This document shows, piece by piece, positions 46,774 to 58,600 of a stretch of 64,000 nt of DNA. How positions within the stretch are numbered: position 1 is the first letter of the stretch; each line of letters opens with the position of its first letter. The translations under genes and the position numbers were made by a program. Source of the stretch: Jaltomata sinuosa (taxonomy: Eukaryota > Streptophyta > Magnoliopsida > Solanales > Solanaceae); NCBI GenBank assembly GCA_003996215.1, contig QJPP01001815.1:393824-457823 (forward strand). The letters run 5' to 3'. The notes beneath the pieces are model-generated. The model made no database searches and was not told where the DNA came from. It saw only the letters and a program-made list of their open reading frames with translations.

Positions 46774-47097
46774 TACTTATTAGTTATTGATATTCATTAC
46801 ATGTTGATTCCTTGAGTTAACCAGGCTTATCTGTTATTGATATTTTTTACATATTGGTTCCTTGAGTGAACTGGGCTTATTTGTTATTGATGTTCTTTAC
46901 ATGTTAGTTCCTTGAGTGAACTGGGCTTATCTGTTATTGATATTCTTGACATGTTGGTTCCTTGATTGAACCAGGCTTATCTGTTATTGACGTTCATTAC
47001 ATGTTGGTTCCTTGACTGATTTGGGCTTATCTGTTATTGATATTCATTACATGTTGGTTCCTTGAGTGAACCAGGCTTATCTATTATTGATGTTCAT
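46774..47097. repeat. 50-bp minisatellite, about 6.5 copies
   Basis: Unit CTTATCTGTTATTGATATTC followed by ATTACATGTTGGTTCC and TTGAGTGAACCAGG. It adjoins the 39-bp array. Adjacent arrays of this sort are known inside LTRs (T2 here has one), so a hidden LTR is possible. Confidence 0.88.
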
Positions 47098-47532
47098 GAA
47101 TCCTTATTTGTATCAAGTGCACTTGGTGTTCTTTTAACTTTTCAACATGTAAGGTTATTCTAGAGAAAGAAATACTCCAATAAGTAATTTTATATAAAAT
47201 TTAGGTAAACTATGTTAACAACTACTCCATGTTATTATAATTTCAATAAATAAATAAATAATACAAGCATTATAACCTTTTAAAGGCTCAAAAGATTACT
47301 CCATGTTATTAATTGAAATCAGGTGAAAATCTCTCTCTGGTTTTTTTATTTCCGAAGTATCATTAGCACTATGACAGTGGATGAATTAAGGATCAACTCT
47401 TCTCCCCACAAATTGTATTACAAAAGTTTTGATAGTGAACAAAAAATATTCTTAAAAAAAGTTTTCAATGGAGAAAAAAAGAGTTTAGTCCAGAAAAGAA
47501 TGGGAACTCTTACAGATAAATGAAAGTAATAA
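47098..47532. other. Unassigned AT-rich stretch
   Basis: Nothing recognisable. It ends in a weakly purine-rich tract before 47533. Confidence 0.4.
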
Positions 47533-48300
47533 TTGATAAGTTGGTAAATCACCAACTTATTGAGTGAGTTCTTAAGAACTAATTATAGCCTTCGTTCTCA
47601 TGTTTTAAAGTGATTATTATGTTACAATCGTCATATGTGCGGGCATAAAAGAGCTATCTTAATAAACAAGAATTTAAAATAAAAAGAGGTCAAGAAATGA
47701 TGAGAAGAACGAAGCCCACAAGTTGAAAGATGAAAACAGTCCAAAAATAAATATTTTGCAAATACACATGGCCGTATGCAGCCGCACATGAGCTGCCCAT
47801 TAATGGCACATGCCAGTCAGATGATGAACAAAAATTGGAAAGCAAAATTGGGGTTGTGCGGACAAACAAAGCCTTTTGCAGCCGCACATGGGCCACACTC
47901 CTGAAATAGAGAACTGGCAATTAGTGGCTGCACTTGAGCCATACAAGCCCACATGTAGCTGCACTAGTCAAACATGAATCAGACAATCAATTACAGGGGT
48001 CATTTTGTTTGAAATCCAGCTTTATGTATTTCACTTAGTACGAATTTGCTCTTGGTTAAAATTATTTCAAAGGATCTATTGTTTTTTGAGTTGTAGCTAA
48101 CACATTTTCAAATGTGTTTATAAATAAAGGTTGCTTTGAAATAACATAGCAATTGACAGTCAGTTAGCTCATTGATAATAGGGAGTTGAGTTTGTGATTA
48201 GCATGGTGTGAAGCATGAACGTTTAGGAGTAGTCAGTTCCTCCCTGGTTTGAAACTTACCCCTTGCATATTCAATGTCCAGTAAGGATTAGTTAATTACT
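47533..48300 (+). repeat. Possible Athila-like LTR, start only
   Basis: TGATAAGTTGGTAAATC at 47533 matches the LTR start of element C (TGATAAGTTGGTATTC, minus strand). 170-430 bases in lies an array of GCAGCCGCACATG-type words (47700-47960), and GTTTATAAATAAAGG at 48117-48131 could be a TATA box. The layout equals that of the G and C LTRs. No end, primer site or gag was found. Confidence 0.45.
47700..47965. repeat. GCCGCACATG word array
   Basis: GCAGCCGCACATGAGC, GCAGCCGCACATGGGCC, GGCACATGCC, GGCTGCACTTGAGCC and CCCACATGTAGCTGCAC recur about every 50 bases. They lie within the possible LTR at 47533. Confidence 0.6.
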
Positions 48301-49060
48301 TTCTTTATCCGAACAATTTGATTCTTTGTCTAAGCATAAGGCAGTGATTATTCAAAGTTATTATACATGTGTTGATATGACATTTTTGGATACTAATCCT
48401 CATCTTCTTCTTTTTTTGCATGAACATGGCATATCGAGTACATTTGGACTCACCTATTTCTTCATCCTCTTCGTTGAGTTTAAGCCCAATAAATTCCTTC
48501 GAGTCAAGACCTGTTAGGCAAAGCAGGGTACTGTTGTATGCTGAGATACATGGTATAAAGAAGAGAGGGCAGCTGCTACATAAGTTTTTAAGCAAAAAAA
48601 ATGGGTCAAATCCTATTTGATTCGTTTGAGACACCTCAAAAGGGTTGACATACGATGATATAAGCAAATATACAGGAGAACATAAAGAAAGGGTTGTTGA
48701 TATACAAGTAGTACTCAACCGATACACAATGGACAAAAATGGACCAAAGTCCATAAAATATCAAGTCCAAAGATCTAGATAGCTTCTGCAATGGGCCAAA
48801 AGGGGCCCAAATCTCAATTCTTCTCTTATTTTATTTTTAATTTATCTATGTTAATTGTTTGCCGTTGACTAACTTTTAATTTAAATAATCTAAATAGATC
48901 CCCTATGTGTTGTTGTTTTAATTTGGAAAAATTATATTACATGAATATTGAGATAAAATTATTTAATCTTTTAACCTAACTTTTCAAAATTACATGCTAT
49001 GGCCCAATTTTTGTTGGCTTTCAGCTGCCATTACTGCTATGCTGACATACAAGAAAGTCC
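48301..49060. other. Unassigned stretch
   Basis: Open frames on both strands (48305-48754 and 48420-48620) overlap and have no recognisable features. AT-rich from 48830. Confidence 0.4.
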
Positions 49061-49066
49061 TTACAA

Positions 49067-49330
49067 TTATAACTTTGCAACGCTGGTAGGAGCATAATAT
49101 TCAACCCCATTTGTATTTTTGAACAAAGCAACACAGTCGAGCACGAATTCAGAGGAAAAAATTTCAACAGACTCGAAAGAATCTTTGAGCTTATGGTGCA
49201 CAAGAGGTTGTAATGAGGAGAAAATAGATTTAGCTCCATCAGACGAGAGTGTTTGTGTGTATTGATCCAACTCGATGAATTTCATAACTTGCTCAATTCG
49301 GCCACAGTTGCTGAAGCAATGTGTTTTTTG
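49067..49330 (-). pseudogene. Possible captured gene fragment, unknown function
   Basis: The minus-strand frame gives about 80 residues with balanced, protein-like composition: MKFIELDQYTQTLSS, AKSIFSSLQPLVHHKLKDS, SEFVLDCVALFKNTNG, YYAPTSVAKL. It does not resemble any retrotransposon protein here. No start context, intron or further exon is evident and the surroundings are AT-rich, so it may be an exon piece of a host gene or chance. I do not recognise the family. Confidence 0.35.
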
Positions 49331-49379
49331 GGTTTATGCAAAGGATTTTATGCAAAGGATTTCATAACTTGCTCAATTA

Positions 49380-49560
49380 TCTATATGAATTGACATTTAG
49401 ATGTATATAATTATACATAAGGTGTGTAATAATGTAAAAGTGTGTATAAACACCTTTTATATATTGTTATACAAGTTTATATATTTGTGTATAGTAAGGG
49501 TATAATATTGTATAAATATGTATAAAGTTTTATAAATATGTATAAAGATGCATATCGTGT
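49380..49560. repeat. AT-rich TATAAA/TGTATA low-complexity tract
   Basis: Repeated TGTATAAA, TATATATT and TATAAATATG words. Just before it (49336-49376) a short duplication repeats 'atgcaaaggatttcataact'-like words from 49275. Confidence 0.7.
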
Positions 49561-50111
49561 AAAAATAGGCTATTGCGGGTGTAATTATTTTATGGGCTAT
49601 GAAAATGTAGTTATTTTTCTTAAACAGTATATTTTTGAAATTATCCCTTTTTATTTTATCTTTGTTTTACTTCTTGCAATTTGTTTTATCCAATGTTCCG
49701 TAACTTAATGTATTTTGTTAAAATGAGAGGAAATATGGGACTTTATGTTAACTTGCCTGAAAAATAAAATTTTCAAATAAAAAATGCTCCCCCCTTTATG
49801 TGCTAGTTTAGGCTCAAAAGAATTCTATAATATCGTAAAATAAGCTTTTTCCCACTTTTATCAATTTTTTGAATAAATTTAAAGGTTGCTTTGATTATCA
49901 ACTCTTTCAAATTGGCTAAAAATGAACGTTTCAATCTTCGTCATATTAATTCCTAAATGATCCTTTCTAATTGATTTTTACTTGGCTTAGTTTATATCTT
50001 TCTTTCATAAAATAGGCCTTGTTTTCTTTTGATTTCAATATTTGTATGAGTTATTAAAAATAAGTCTTTTGAAAATCTTTGACTCAACAAGAGACATTTT
50101 TCTTGAGTTAT
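49561..50111. other. Unassigned AT-rich stretch
   Basis: No gene or repeat recognised. Ends at the E LTR start; the five bases before it are GTTAT. Confidence 0.4.
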
Positions 50112-50273
50112 TGTCATGACCCGATTTCTCAGGTCATGATGGCACCTACAATCCCCCAGTAGGAGAATCAATTCTTGTAGCCCGGCATAGTTAGTAATGG
50201 GCTACTACCTAACCAATAGGCACCATAAGCGGAAGCAAAATAAGATAAAGACAATCGAAAGCAAATAACCCGA

Positions 50274-50296
50274 TCATATATATATATATATATAGA
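50274..50296. repeat. TA microsatellite in E left LTR
   Basis: About ten TA units; the paired LTR at 61410-61423 has fewer. An ordinary slippage difference. Confidence 0.85.
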
Positions 50297-50797
50297 AGGA
50301 AACTACACCAACCCCAAGACATGGTATCGATAGTACAGAAGCTTCTAATAGAATACAAGTACTAGAAGTAACAAAATGGACTAGCACAACTGTCTCTGAA
50401 TACATAAAGAGTAACAGTACAAAAGATAAGATGCGGCCAAGCCACGGTCGTCAGCCGCTCACCCTAGTCTCGAATATCCAAAAGCTGCACGAGTCTCCAC
50501 GTAACCAACGGCGAAAGCACACACTAATATCTGCACCAAAGAGTGCAGAAGTGTAGTATGAGCACCAATTGCTAAGCAACGGGTACCCAGTAGGCATAAT
50601 CGGCTGACTGAGCGCATATAAACTATAAAAGCAGTAATAAGCAGAATACAAGGAAACAGTCATGGAAAACAAGAAGGAAGCACAAAGAACTAACACAACG
50701 AGTAATCAACCAAGAGTTACAAGTATACCATTCTAGCACAAAAGATATACCTACACAGAAACACACGTGAAAGAATAAAGAAGGACACACCTGGGAT

Positions 50798-50802
50798 CCT
50801 TG
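50798..50802. other. Left target duplication CCTTG of solo LTR
   Basis: CCTTG here and CCTTG at 53970-53974 flank the solo LTR exactly. Confidence 0.95.
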
Positions 50803-53800
50803 TGTCACGACCCGATTTCTCGGTCATGATGGCACCTACAATCCCCGGTAGGTGAACCAATCCACGTAGCCCAGAATAGTTAGTAATGGGCTACTATCTA
50901 ATAAATAAGGGAACAAGACAAAGAAAATAGATAACAGGGATATAAATATATACATGTGCGGAAACTAAACCTAACCCCAAGACCTGGTATCATAGTATAG
51001 AGCCAAACTACATACATGGAGTGCAAATAAACCCAAAACTATATATACAGATGTCTCTGAATGGTAATAGAGCACATGAAGCAAAAAATAAACTAAAGCT
51101 AAGCTCCGATCACCAAGAGCTCAACCTCAGTCTGAAGTAGTCCCCAACAGATCTCCAAGCACGAATCACAGCGATCTAACGGCGATGGCCCACGCTAGGA
51201 TCTGCACCCAAAGATGCAGGGGGGTAGGGGTGAGCACCAAATACGAAGGATAAGGTACCCAGTAGGTATCATAGGCCGACTGGGCACATATAAGATAAAA
51301 GCGTAGTAATAGACAGAATAGAAGCAAGTAGTCACAGAAATCAACGAAAGGTACACAGGAACTAGCCCAGAGGAAAATCAACAGAACCACATATGAGGCT
51401 AGTAAGCAGAATATACACACCATAGGCACAGGTGAAAGTAAGAAATAACGCACCTGGGGTCCTTGCAATAACAGTGTATACAAAATAAGTTTACGAAATG
51501 GACGGTATACCGGTAACCTCAAGAGTAGGAAGAAGAGAGAAAGAGTAATAATAGGCATGCTCAGAGACATGGATCAAACTGAACTATTCATACCAATCTC
51601 ATACTTATCTATAATAGAGAACAATTCTGTAAGTAAATAGCAAAAGTCTACCTACAGTTCCCCGGCCGCCCATACAACTGAGGAACAATGAATGATATGA
51701 TGCATGAAGATCTCAGTAAATGGTATCTCTGTATGTACCTCCTCCGGCGTCGATCCGGCCCAGCAGGTAGGTTCCATGGAAGGACACTGCCCGTATACCT
51801 CTACTCCACCGTATACCCCTCCTCCGGCACACGCAGCCCGTAGCCCATGGCCCAGATGGCAAGGTCCATGGAGGACCCAGACCCCATACTAAAACTCAGT
51901 ATCAACACATGTCGTTCGGAAGCAAGTCCGGTATCAAGATAGAGACCCAGTCTCAAACATGCAATGCCCAGACCCTGTCCAGGACTAAAGTAGTAGGAAA
52001 ATGTCTCAAAAACCCCTCCAAGGGTGCCCGGGCGTAACCGGGTCTAAACAGTAAAAAGTCATCTTAGGTGCTCAGTCCGACCGAGGCTAAAAATCATCTC
52101 AAGTAACAAGAAAACTCAACTAGCAACCCCGGCCCTGCCGAGTCTAGCGATAATCATAAAACTGATGATTTTAAACATAATTTTACTTTCTTGCCCAAAA
52201 ATATACACAAGTTAAATGAAACCATTTCCAAATTATTTCCATCAAAAATGGGCCCCCCGGGCCATGCAAGGTTTAGAAAATAGTGTCAGTAGGCCTGAAG
52301 CCAAAACCATAGTAAAACATGGATAAAACCTCTTTATATGCGTTGAAATGGTATGATCACACACAATAGCAGCCCAGCAACTCACAATCAACCTATCGAC
52401 CCTGCACAGGCCCACAGCTACTCAGCAAGCATAAGTAGCCTAGAAGGATATTTCTATGCCCGGGACTCGCGGACATTCCCAAAATCCCACCTTCTATGTT
52501 CCAGAGTCAACAAGGCCTCACAGGACCATATGGGTAAATAAAATATATCGGCAAATACTACAACCAACGGAGGAACAAAAGTAGGCGGACATGAATAAAG
52601 CGGTCGAGGTCTGTGGTACCAACCTAATAAACCAACCCAAGGATGCCCATTAATACCAATTTATTCTATATATGCGGAGTCTAGGGAAAATAAACCGTAA
52701 CCTACCTGTCGTCCGATGACAAGCTGCTAGAACGACGATGTCCACGCTCGAACCGCTCCGAGAAACTCCGAAATGAAATCAAACTCGAAATTAGGCTTGA
52801 ATAACTTGACGTAGATAATCGATTTTCTTTTTGGTGATCCAATAAATTATCAAGATCTTGCTTATTGGATTCAACCTTTAATGTGACAAGTGAATAATGA
52901 ATTGTGGTAATTTTGCACCAACAGTACGTTCCACGAAGTATTCTGAAAGTTGGCAGCAATTTAACATTGATATTGGTTTCAAATGATTTAAGTGAATAGG
53001 CACACTTAACATTGAAATTTGTTAGGCAGCCTACCACATTGTGTGTCCCTCCCCTCCACTTCCACGTGGAAGTGGGGGTTGTTTAACACCTCAATGCCTA
53101 CTCCGTTATATAAATATTCGGGTATTGCATAAATTCGTGGTATAATAAATATAATTTTTGAATATACCATAATCAATAGAAAATTATTTCAAATAAGACC
53201 TACTATATTATAATAATAATTTTCAACATAACTAAATTTACTATCTCCGTTAAAATATTATAATGTATAAAAACCTTATAAAATAAATACATATACAATT
53301 ATATCGTAACAAAAATATTTTTCATAAACCTTTAAAATATTTTGAAAAGGTAATAATAATATAATTTTTACCAAATTCAACTTTTAAATAAAATATTTTC
53401 AAATACACGCGCGATGCTAATAAAATTCTTAAGCCTAGGCTCGTAATTCACCAACGCACGATTTTGACACTCAAGAATTCTCTCGGGATCCTCCCTTATG
53501 TTTTATCATTGTCTCGGAACTGAAATAGCGTTTTAAAACGTGAAGTTGAGTCTTAAATCGAGTTTAACCCGACCCGGTTCGCGACCCGGTTCGCAACCCG
53601 TTTTCTGCCAGACAGTCCGCGGTAAAACAGTCATAACTTTTTACTCCGAGATCAGTTGGACGTGAGGTTTTGTACGTTGGAAACTAGACTCGTAGACCTT
53701 TGATTTGGTATTTAGTGGGACTTCTAAATCTTTATATATTGGGAGAAAAGCCCAGAGACATTTTACCCAAAGTTCAGGAAATTTGTTAAAGAACTTACGA

Positions 53801-53969
53801 TAACTTTTGCCGACTTGCTTGGCTTCAAAACTTATAATGCGACCAACCAAATGGACCAAACACCGAAATACCGGTCCTGATGAGTCTTAAGTGACTTGGG
53901 GCCGCTACAAACAAGTTCTAACGGTTCAAGGAAAACGTATACGTGGAGCTAACCATAAGGGTCATTACA
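50803..53969 (-). repeat. Solo LTR of the T1 family
   Basis: TGTCACGACCC to GGGTCATTACA, 3167 bases, similar to both T1 LTRs along most of its length, with no internal region and perfect 5-base duplications. It formed by recombination between the two LTRs of a full element. A segment at about 52830-53045 does not match T1, while flanks on both sides do. Confidence 0.95.
53057..53074 (-). promoter_or_regulatory. Palindromic G-box retained in solo LTR
   Basis: CACTTCCACGTGGAAGTG, identical to T1. The TATA tract found beside it in T1 is absent here because the neighbouring segment differs. Confidence 0.6.
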
Positions 53970-56900
53970 CCTTGCAACAACAGTACATATAAAAAGAGAG
54001 TTTAAAGAGAAGGGCGGTATATCGGTAACCTCAAGAATAAAGGAAAAGAAGGAAAGTAATTCAACAATCGAAATAGAAGCCATAAACTAATAGAAACATG
54101 CTTAAGACATCAATATCAAGATAAGAATAGACATAAAAAAAAAATTCAAGTAAGAACCTATGATGGAATGACTAAACCACAAGAACCCAGATCTGCTAAA
54201 CAAAACCCAGATAAGAATAGACTTTAATACCCCACAACCGCTCAGAAAGCTACACTATCAGTGTCTCAATAATATGGGACCCACTATCCCCTCAATAATC
54301 TTATTCCAAAACAACCACGGTCTTAACATGTACATACCCACTAATCCAACTGAAGCGAAGGTCATAACTAGATCTACGAAATAAAAGGAGTAATATAATC
54401 TACCTAGAGTCCCAACGGCCGCCCATACAACCGAGGAACACAAACAAGTGAAAACAAACCCTCCGGCCGCCCATACAACCAGAGTGTACACTGAACACAT
54501 AGAAAATAAGGGTGGAATCGGAATACAAAATGCATGATGATGATATGATCAATATTATGTGAAAGTAACCCGCATGTTTCCCCTATGGTACCCCAAAGGC
54601 CCAATAGAGGTAGGACCCATGGAAGGACTCTAACCATGTACCTCTATTCTGCTGTACACCTTTCATCCTGGCACGTGCATAGACCTATAGCCGATAACCC
54701 AGGAATGACACGGTACATGGAGGTCTACTCGTAGACCACATATAATGTCACGTATCTCAAAATATATCTCAATACTCGGAATCTCGTAGCATATGCCCAG
54801 AATTGAACCAGGTCTAAAATAGTAGTACTAATCTCAAAAGACCCTCTCAAAGGGTGGCCGAAGTATATCCGGGTCTAAAATCAGTAATCAAGCCTCAACA
54901 ACCATCTCAAAGGGTGCCCAGAGCGTATCCGGGTTTAAAACTATCATCAAACATGTCTAGCACTCCGGCATAGCTGAGTCTAGTATCAATAATAAAATCA
55001 ATGAGAAAATCAGCATAGTACCACTTTTATATCGAGAAAAATACACCAGTCAATACCAAATCCCATTTTATCATCATTTTTACTGAAAAATGGGTCCTCG
55101 AGGCTATGTAAAGTTTAGAAAACTGGTGATAGCTGGCCCGAAGCCAAAATAGTAGTAAAACATGCAGAAAAATCCTTTTTCATGAATGATATGCTCGCAA
55201 ACAATAGATTAGCCCAAAATGGCTCAAAACATTCCTATCAGCCCTGCACAGGCATAAGAAGCTCTACAACACAGATAGCCAGCCTAAAGTAAGATCACGA
55301 TGTGCGGGACTCGCGGACATTCCCAAATATCCCACTGTATAAGTTCTAAAGTCAATACCAGGCCAGACAGGACCACAAAGGTAATATACAATACTGCATG
55401 AGTACTACAATCAATGTATGAAATAAATGGACCTAATGGACGGACAAGGTCTGGGGAACCAACCTAGATAGGGAAAACCATAACCTACCTGTCATCTAAT
55501 TACTAGCTGCGGGGATGGCGTCGTTAAAGCTCGAACTCCTCCGAGAATCTCCAAATCACAAAAATACTATAAAAACTACAATCTACACTTCAAAATGAAA
55601 CAATCGATACCCATAATGCTATAAATATAACTGGGTAAAAATCTGGGTCACAGGTGGGCTCGTGAGCCTCGCAACCTGAAATTGTAAATGAAAAAATCCA
55701 TGTGTTCCCTATAATCCCGGGATAACATGCCCAAAAATTGAGCGAAAATGGACCAGAGAAATGGGTCAAAATATCCCAAAGAATCAATATATTAAAAAGG
55801 AGAATTTAAGGAAATCAACGGAAAAGAACAAGAGAATTACCTGATTTAGAGGCCAAAAATTGCTCAAGGATCCACAACAAACATTCCCCCAAGAAATGGG
55901 GGTGAGAAGGTGAAGAAATGGTGTAATTTGGAGTAACAATGGTGGAAATATTGCCTTAGGAAGAAGAGAACATGAGCTGGAAAAAGGAGACCAATAGCTA
56001 TAAAAGCTGGCCCGCTTGTGCCACGTCTACGCGACCATGGCGTTACCTACGCAGGCTCACGTACACGAGCGGCCCATTTGTACGCATAGGCCATGAACTA
56101 CAAGGCCAGGGGCTGGACCAGCACTAATGCGGCTAGGCCATCACGCACACAACAACGCATACACGGTCGAGCATTGCCTAGGCAAAAGCAAGGTAGGATG
56201 GGCGACTGTGATGCTTCTTCGCGTATGCAGCCATGCCATGCGTAGGCGAAGGCCATGCTGGTGCCATGATAACACCCGCTGCAAACAACCAAGCCCAAAG
56301 CAAGAATTACTCGCACGGACCCTCAGGAATGCATCCGGGGTCCCCTGAACACAACCGACCTGAGCTATTCAACTAGAAACAGCGTTCCGAATCCAATGGA
56401 ATCGACAAAAATCCCATCGGAGGTCGATTTAACTAAAATTGGGCCCCACGCCCAAAGATCAACCTTAGGCCAACTATTTCCAAAACAGAACCCAATGGCT
56501 GAAATCAAGTCAGGAAGCCTTGGGACCCGAACCAATGGTCCTTCTAGCCTAAACTCGACGTTCCGGAGCTAACAACACTGGCAAAATTTCCATCCGAGGC
56601 TGTCTTCTCTGAATATTGACCAAAGTCAACCATACAAGCTAAACTAGCCTAAAACACAAAATGAGAGAGAATTCCATGTTGATTAGCTCCCAAATCTTGA
56701 CCAAGGGTCCAACTAGACCAAAGTCCACACTCTAGAGCCAACGGGACTGTCGGAATTCGATTTCGAGCATGATAGCTATGAATGTTGATTAAAGTTAACG
56801 ATTTCCAAAGTTGAAGCTCTAAAATAAGGATACGACCATAAAGAATAAATAGACGCTCCGGGCACTAAACTACCAGTCCCAGCAAGTCATAAATGACTTG

Positions 56901-56971
56901 GGGCTGCTACAGGCAAGCTCTAATAGTACAAGAAAGGTGAAAACACGAGAATAATCAGAAGGGTGATTACG

Positions 56972-57240
56972 TCATCCACTACTAAAAAGGACTTTCATCC
57001 CCTAAAGTCAGGAAACAAGGAAACACGATAGATATAAGAACAGTAGATACAAAGATTGCACTACTCTCTGGACTACCCGAGTAACCTCCTCGACTGGACG
57101 GCACCCAACAGAACAGAACCAGAGAGAACAACCAAGACTAAGCTTCTTACTAGCAAAGCTAGACTTCAACCTTTAGTTTTGAAACTCCAAAGATCTGCCA
57201 ACCCAAACTGAACCTCGAGAATCTCAACTGGATAGCACCG
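56972..57240 (-). pseudogene. Primer tract and integrase tail of E
   Basis: 'tcatccactactaaaaagga' at 56972 equals T1's tract. 57070-57110 matches the end of T1's chromodomain ('cctcctcgactggacgg'). No frame remains. Confidence 0.6.
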
Positions 57241-57800
57241 ACACAACACTAAAACCAGAGAAGCAAAGAGATCAACACACAGAACTTGAATCCTCCAAAC
57301 CACAACCAAGTGTACTAGAAAATCCATAACCTAAAACTTTAACTCATGAACCCGCTGATCCACAAAAGCCTATTATTCTGAACGGAATCCTGTTGCACCA
57401 TAATCACGACACTTTATATAGGTCGAACACTCAATCCACTCTCAAAATATCAACTGACACATCGAAGATCCATAGTTCCGGCATATACTCTACCATGAAT
57501 GAAGTCATCCTTTTTACTCAAGCTCTTTCCAAGTCAAGCTATAGACTACTAGCCATTGCCATCCAAGCTTACAACCCATAGCATATCATTGAAAACTGTA
57601 GTTACCCTCCCTGACTAAGCATCAACCAATGAACGGATACTTTTGCTAACACCAACCCGATGTCTGAATAAGGCTGAACAACCCATGTGAACCTGATTGA
57701 ATTTTGCACACCAGGTTAGGAAGCATGAATGAAAACCCTGTGTTGATGGAGAAACTTCCAAACTGTAGATTGAACCCAACCCCGCTGAACCGTGCTAAGT
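57241..57800. other. Internal DNA of E, unrecognisable
   Basis: Expected position of the integrase C-terminus, but no similarity or open frame is visible. Confidence 0.4.
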
Positions 57801-58000
57801 CTGAATCAACTGGAATTGAATGAACAATGAAAACTGCCTAAAAGACCCAAACCCAAACCAAGACCCTGCAAGGAGTGTGGTAAGCCTACCATGAAGTCCA
57901 TAACCATCTCTAAGCTCCAAACTCTCAGAAGTACCTGTTGTTTCTCCCAATACTTGAACACCATTTGGATTACACATCGCCTTACAAACCTCACCTTAAA
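57801..58000 (-). pseudogene. Integrase core remnant of E
   Basis: A minus-strand frame at 57806-57994 contains EMVMDFMVGLPHS. This is the block around the first catalytic Asp, against ITMDFVISLPRT in T1. The upstream CxxC and downstream IWVIVDR parts are blurred by frameshifts. Confidence 0.65.
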
Positions 58001-58289
58001 AAGAAGTCCACCACGCCGTGAATATCAAGTCATAACACTCTGTAGTCAAAAGAAAGGTTGTATGAAGTCTAATGTCGCTATCTAGCTATAAAAATTTGCA
58101 TGACCCATCAAATCACCGCTCTGGCTTAAATCAACCACTTTACTGTATCGGCACACAAACTACCAACTCTGAATCATACAACCATGTTGAACTTCTAGTC
58201 CACACTGGCCGATTCTAACCAATAATAAAACCCTGCATAAAAAATAACCCTTGAAGAATCAACTAAACAAGCTTTCACACCCTTTGGCA

Positions 58290-58600
58290 AACAAGGGCAA
58301 TCTTCAGTCTCAAAGTACCATTAGGACTCAAAAATAGCCTCGCTAGTCTTAACCTGCACAACCTGATCATGTACAATACACCACCATTGATTCTCAAACT
58401 TATGACACTGAATCTATCCAACCAAGGTAGAATGGAACTCATTCTAACAAGAACACCATCGAGATCTGGAATGTCCAGCCTTACTCAAAGGTTAACCAAG
58501 GACTAGGTGTCCAAGGCCCACAACCACTATGAAACCGAAGTAAAGAAGATGAGTTGCCTGTACCTACTACCTTCCGGCACAAGGATGTTGCAACCAAAGG
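58290..58600 (-). pseudogene. RNase H-integrase linker remnant of E
   Basis: Nucleotides 58320-58560 follow T1 20680-20940 by eye: 'gattctcaaacttatgacactgaatct' corresponds to 'gatcctcaaactgacggctctgaatct', and 'gtgtccaaggcc' corresponds to 'atgtccaaggcc'. The frame is lost. Confidence 0.65.

Larger units (their letters stand above)
50112..56971 (-). repeat. Left (3') LTR of E, split by a solo LTR
   Basis: Begins TGTCATGACCC at 50112, breaks at 50802, resumes at 53970 and ends GGGTGATTACG at 56971. About 3.69 kb without the insert. Its start pairs with 61239-61973, its end with fragment D. A GC-rich word array lies at 56025-56180. Chance ORFs inside are not genes. Confidence 0.88.

Noticed and set aside
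46563..46790. ORF encoding repeated TPGTGSF-like peptides
   Set aside because: The frame stays open because the minisatellite unit is 39 bases, a multiple of three. There is no start context or flanking coding sequence.
48305..48754. 149-residue minus-strand ORF
   Set aside because: Composition is cysteine-, serine- and leucine-rich and unlike a folded protein, a plus-strand ORF overlaps it, and no family motif is seen.
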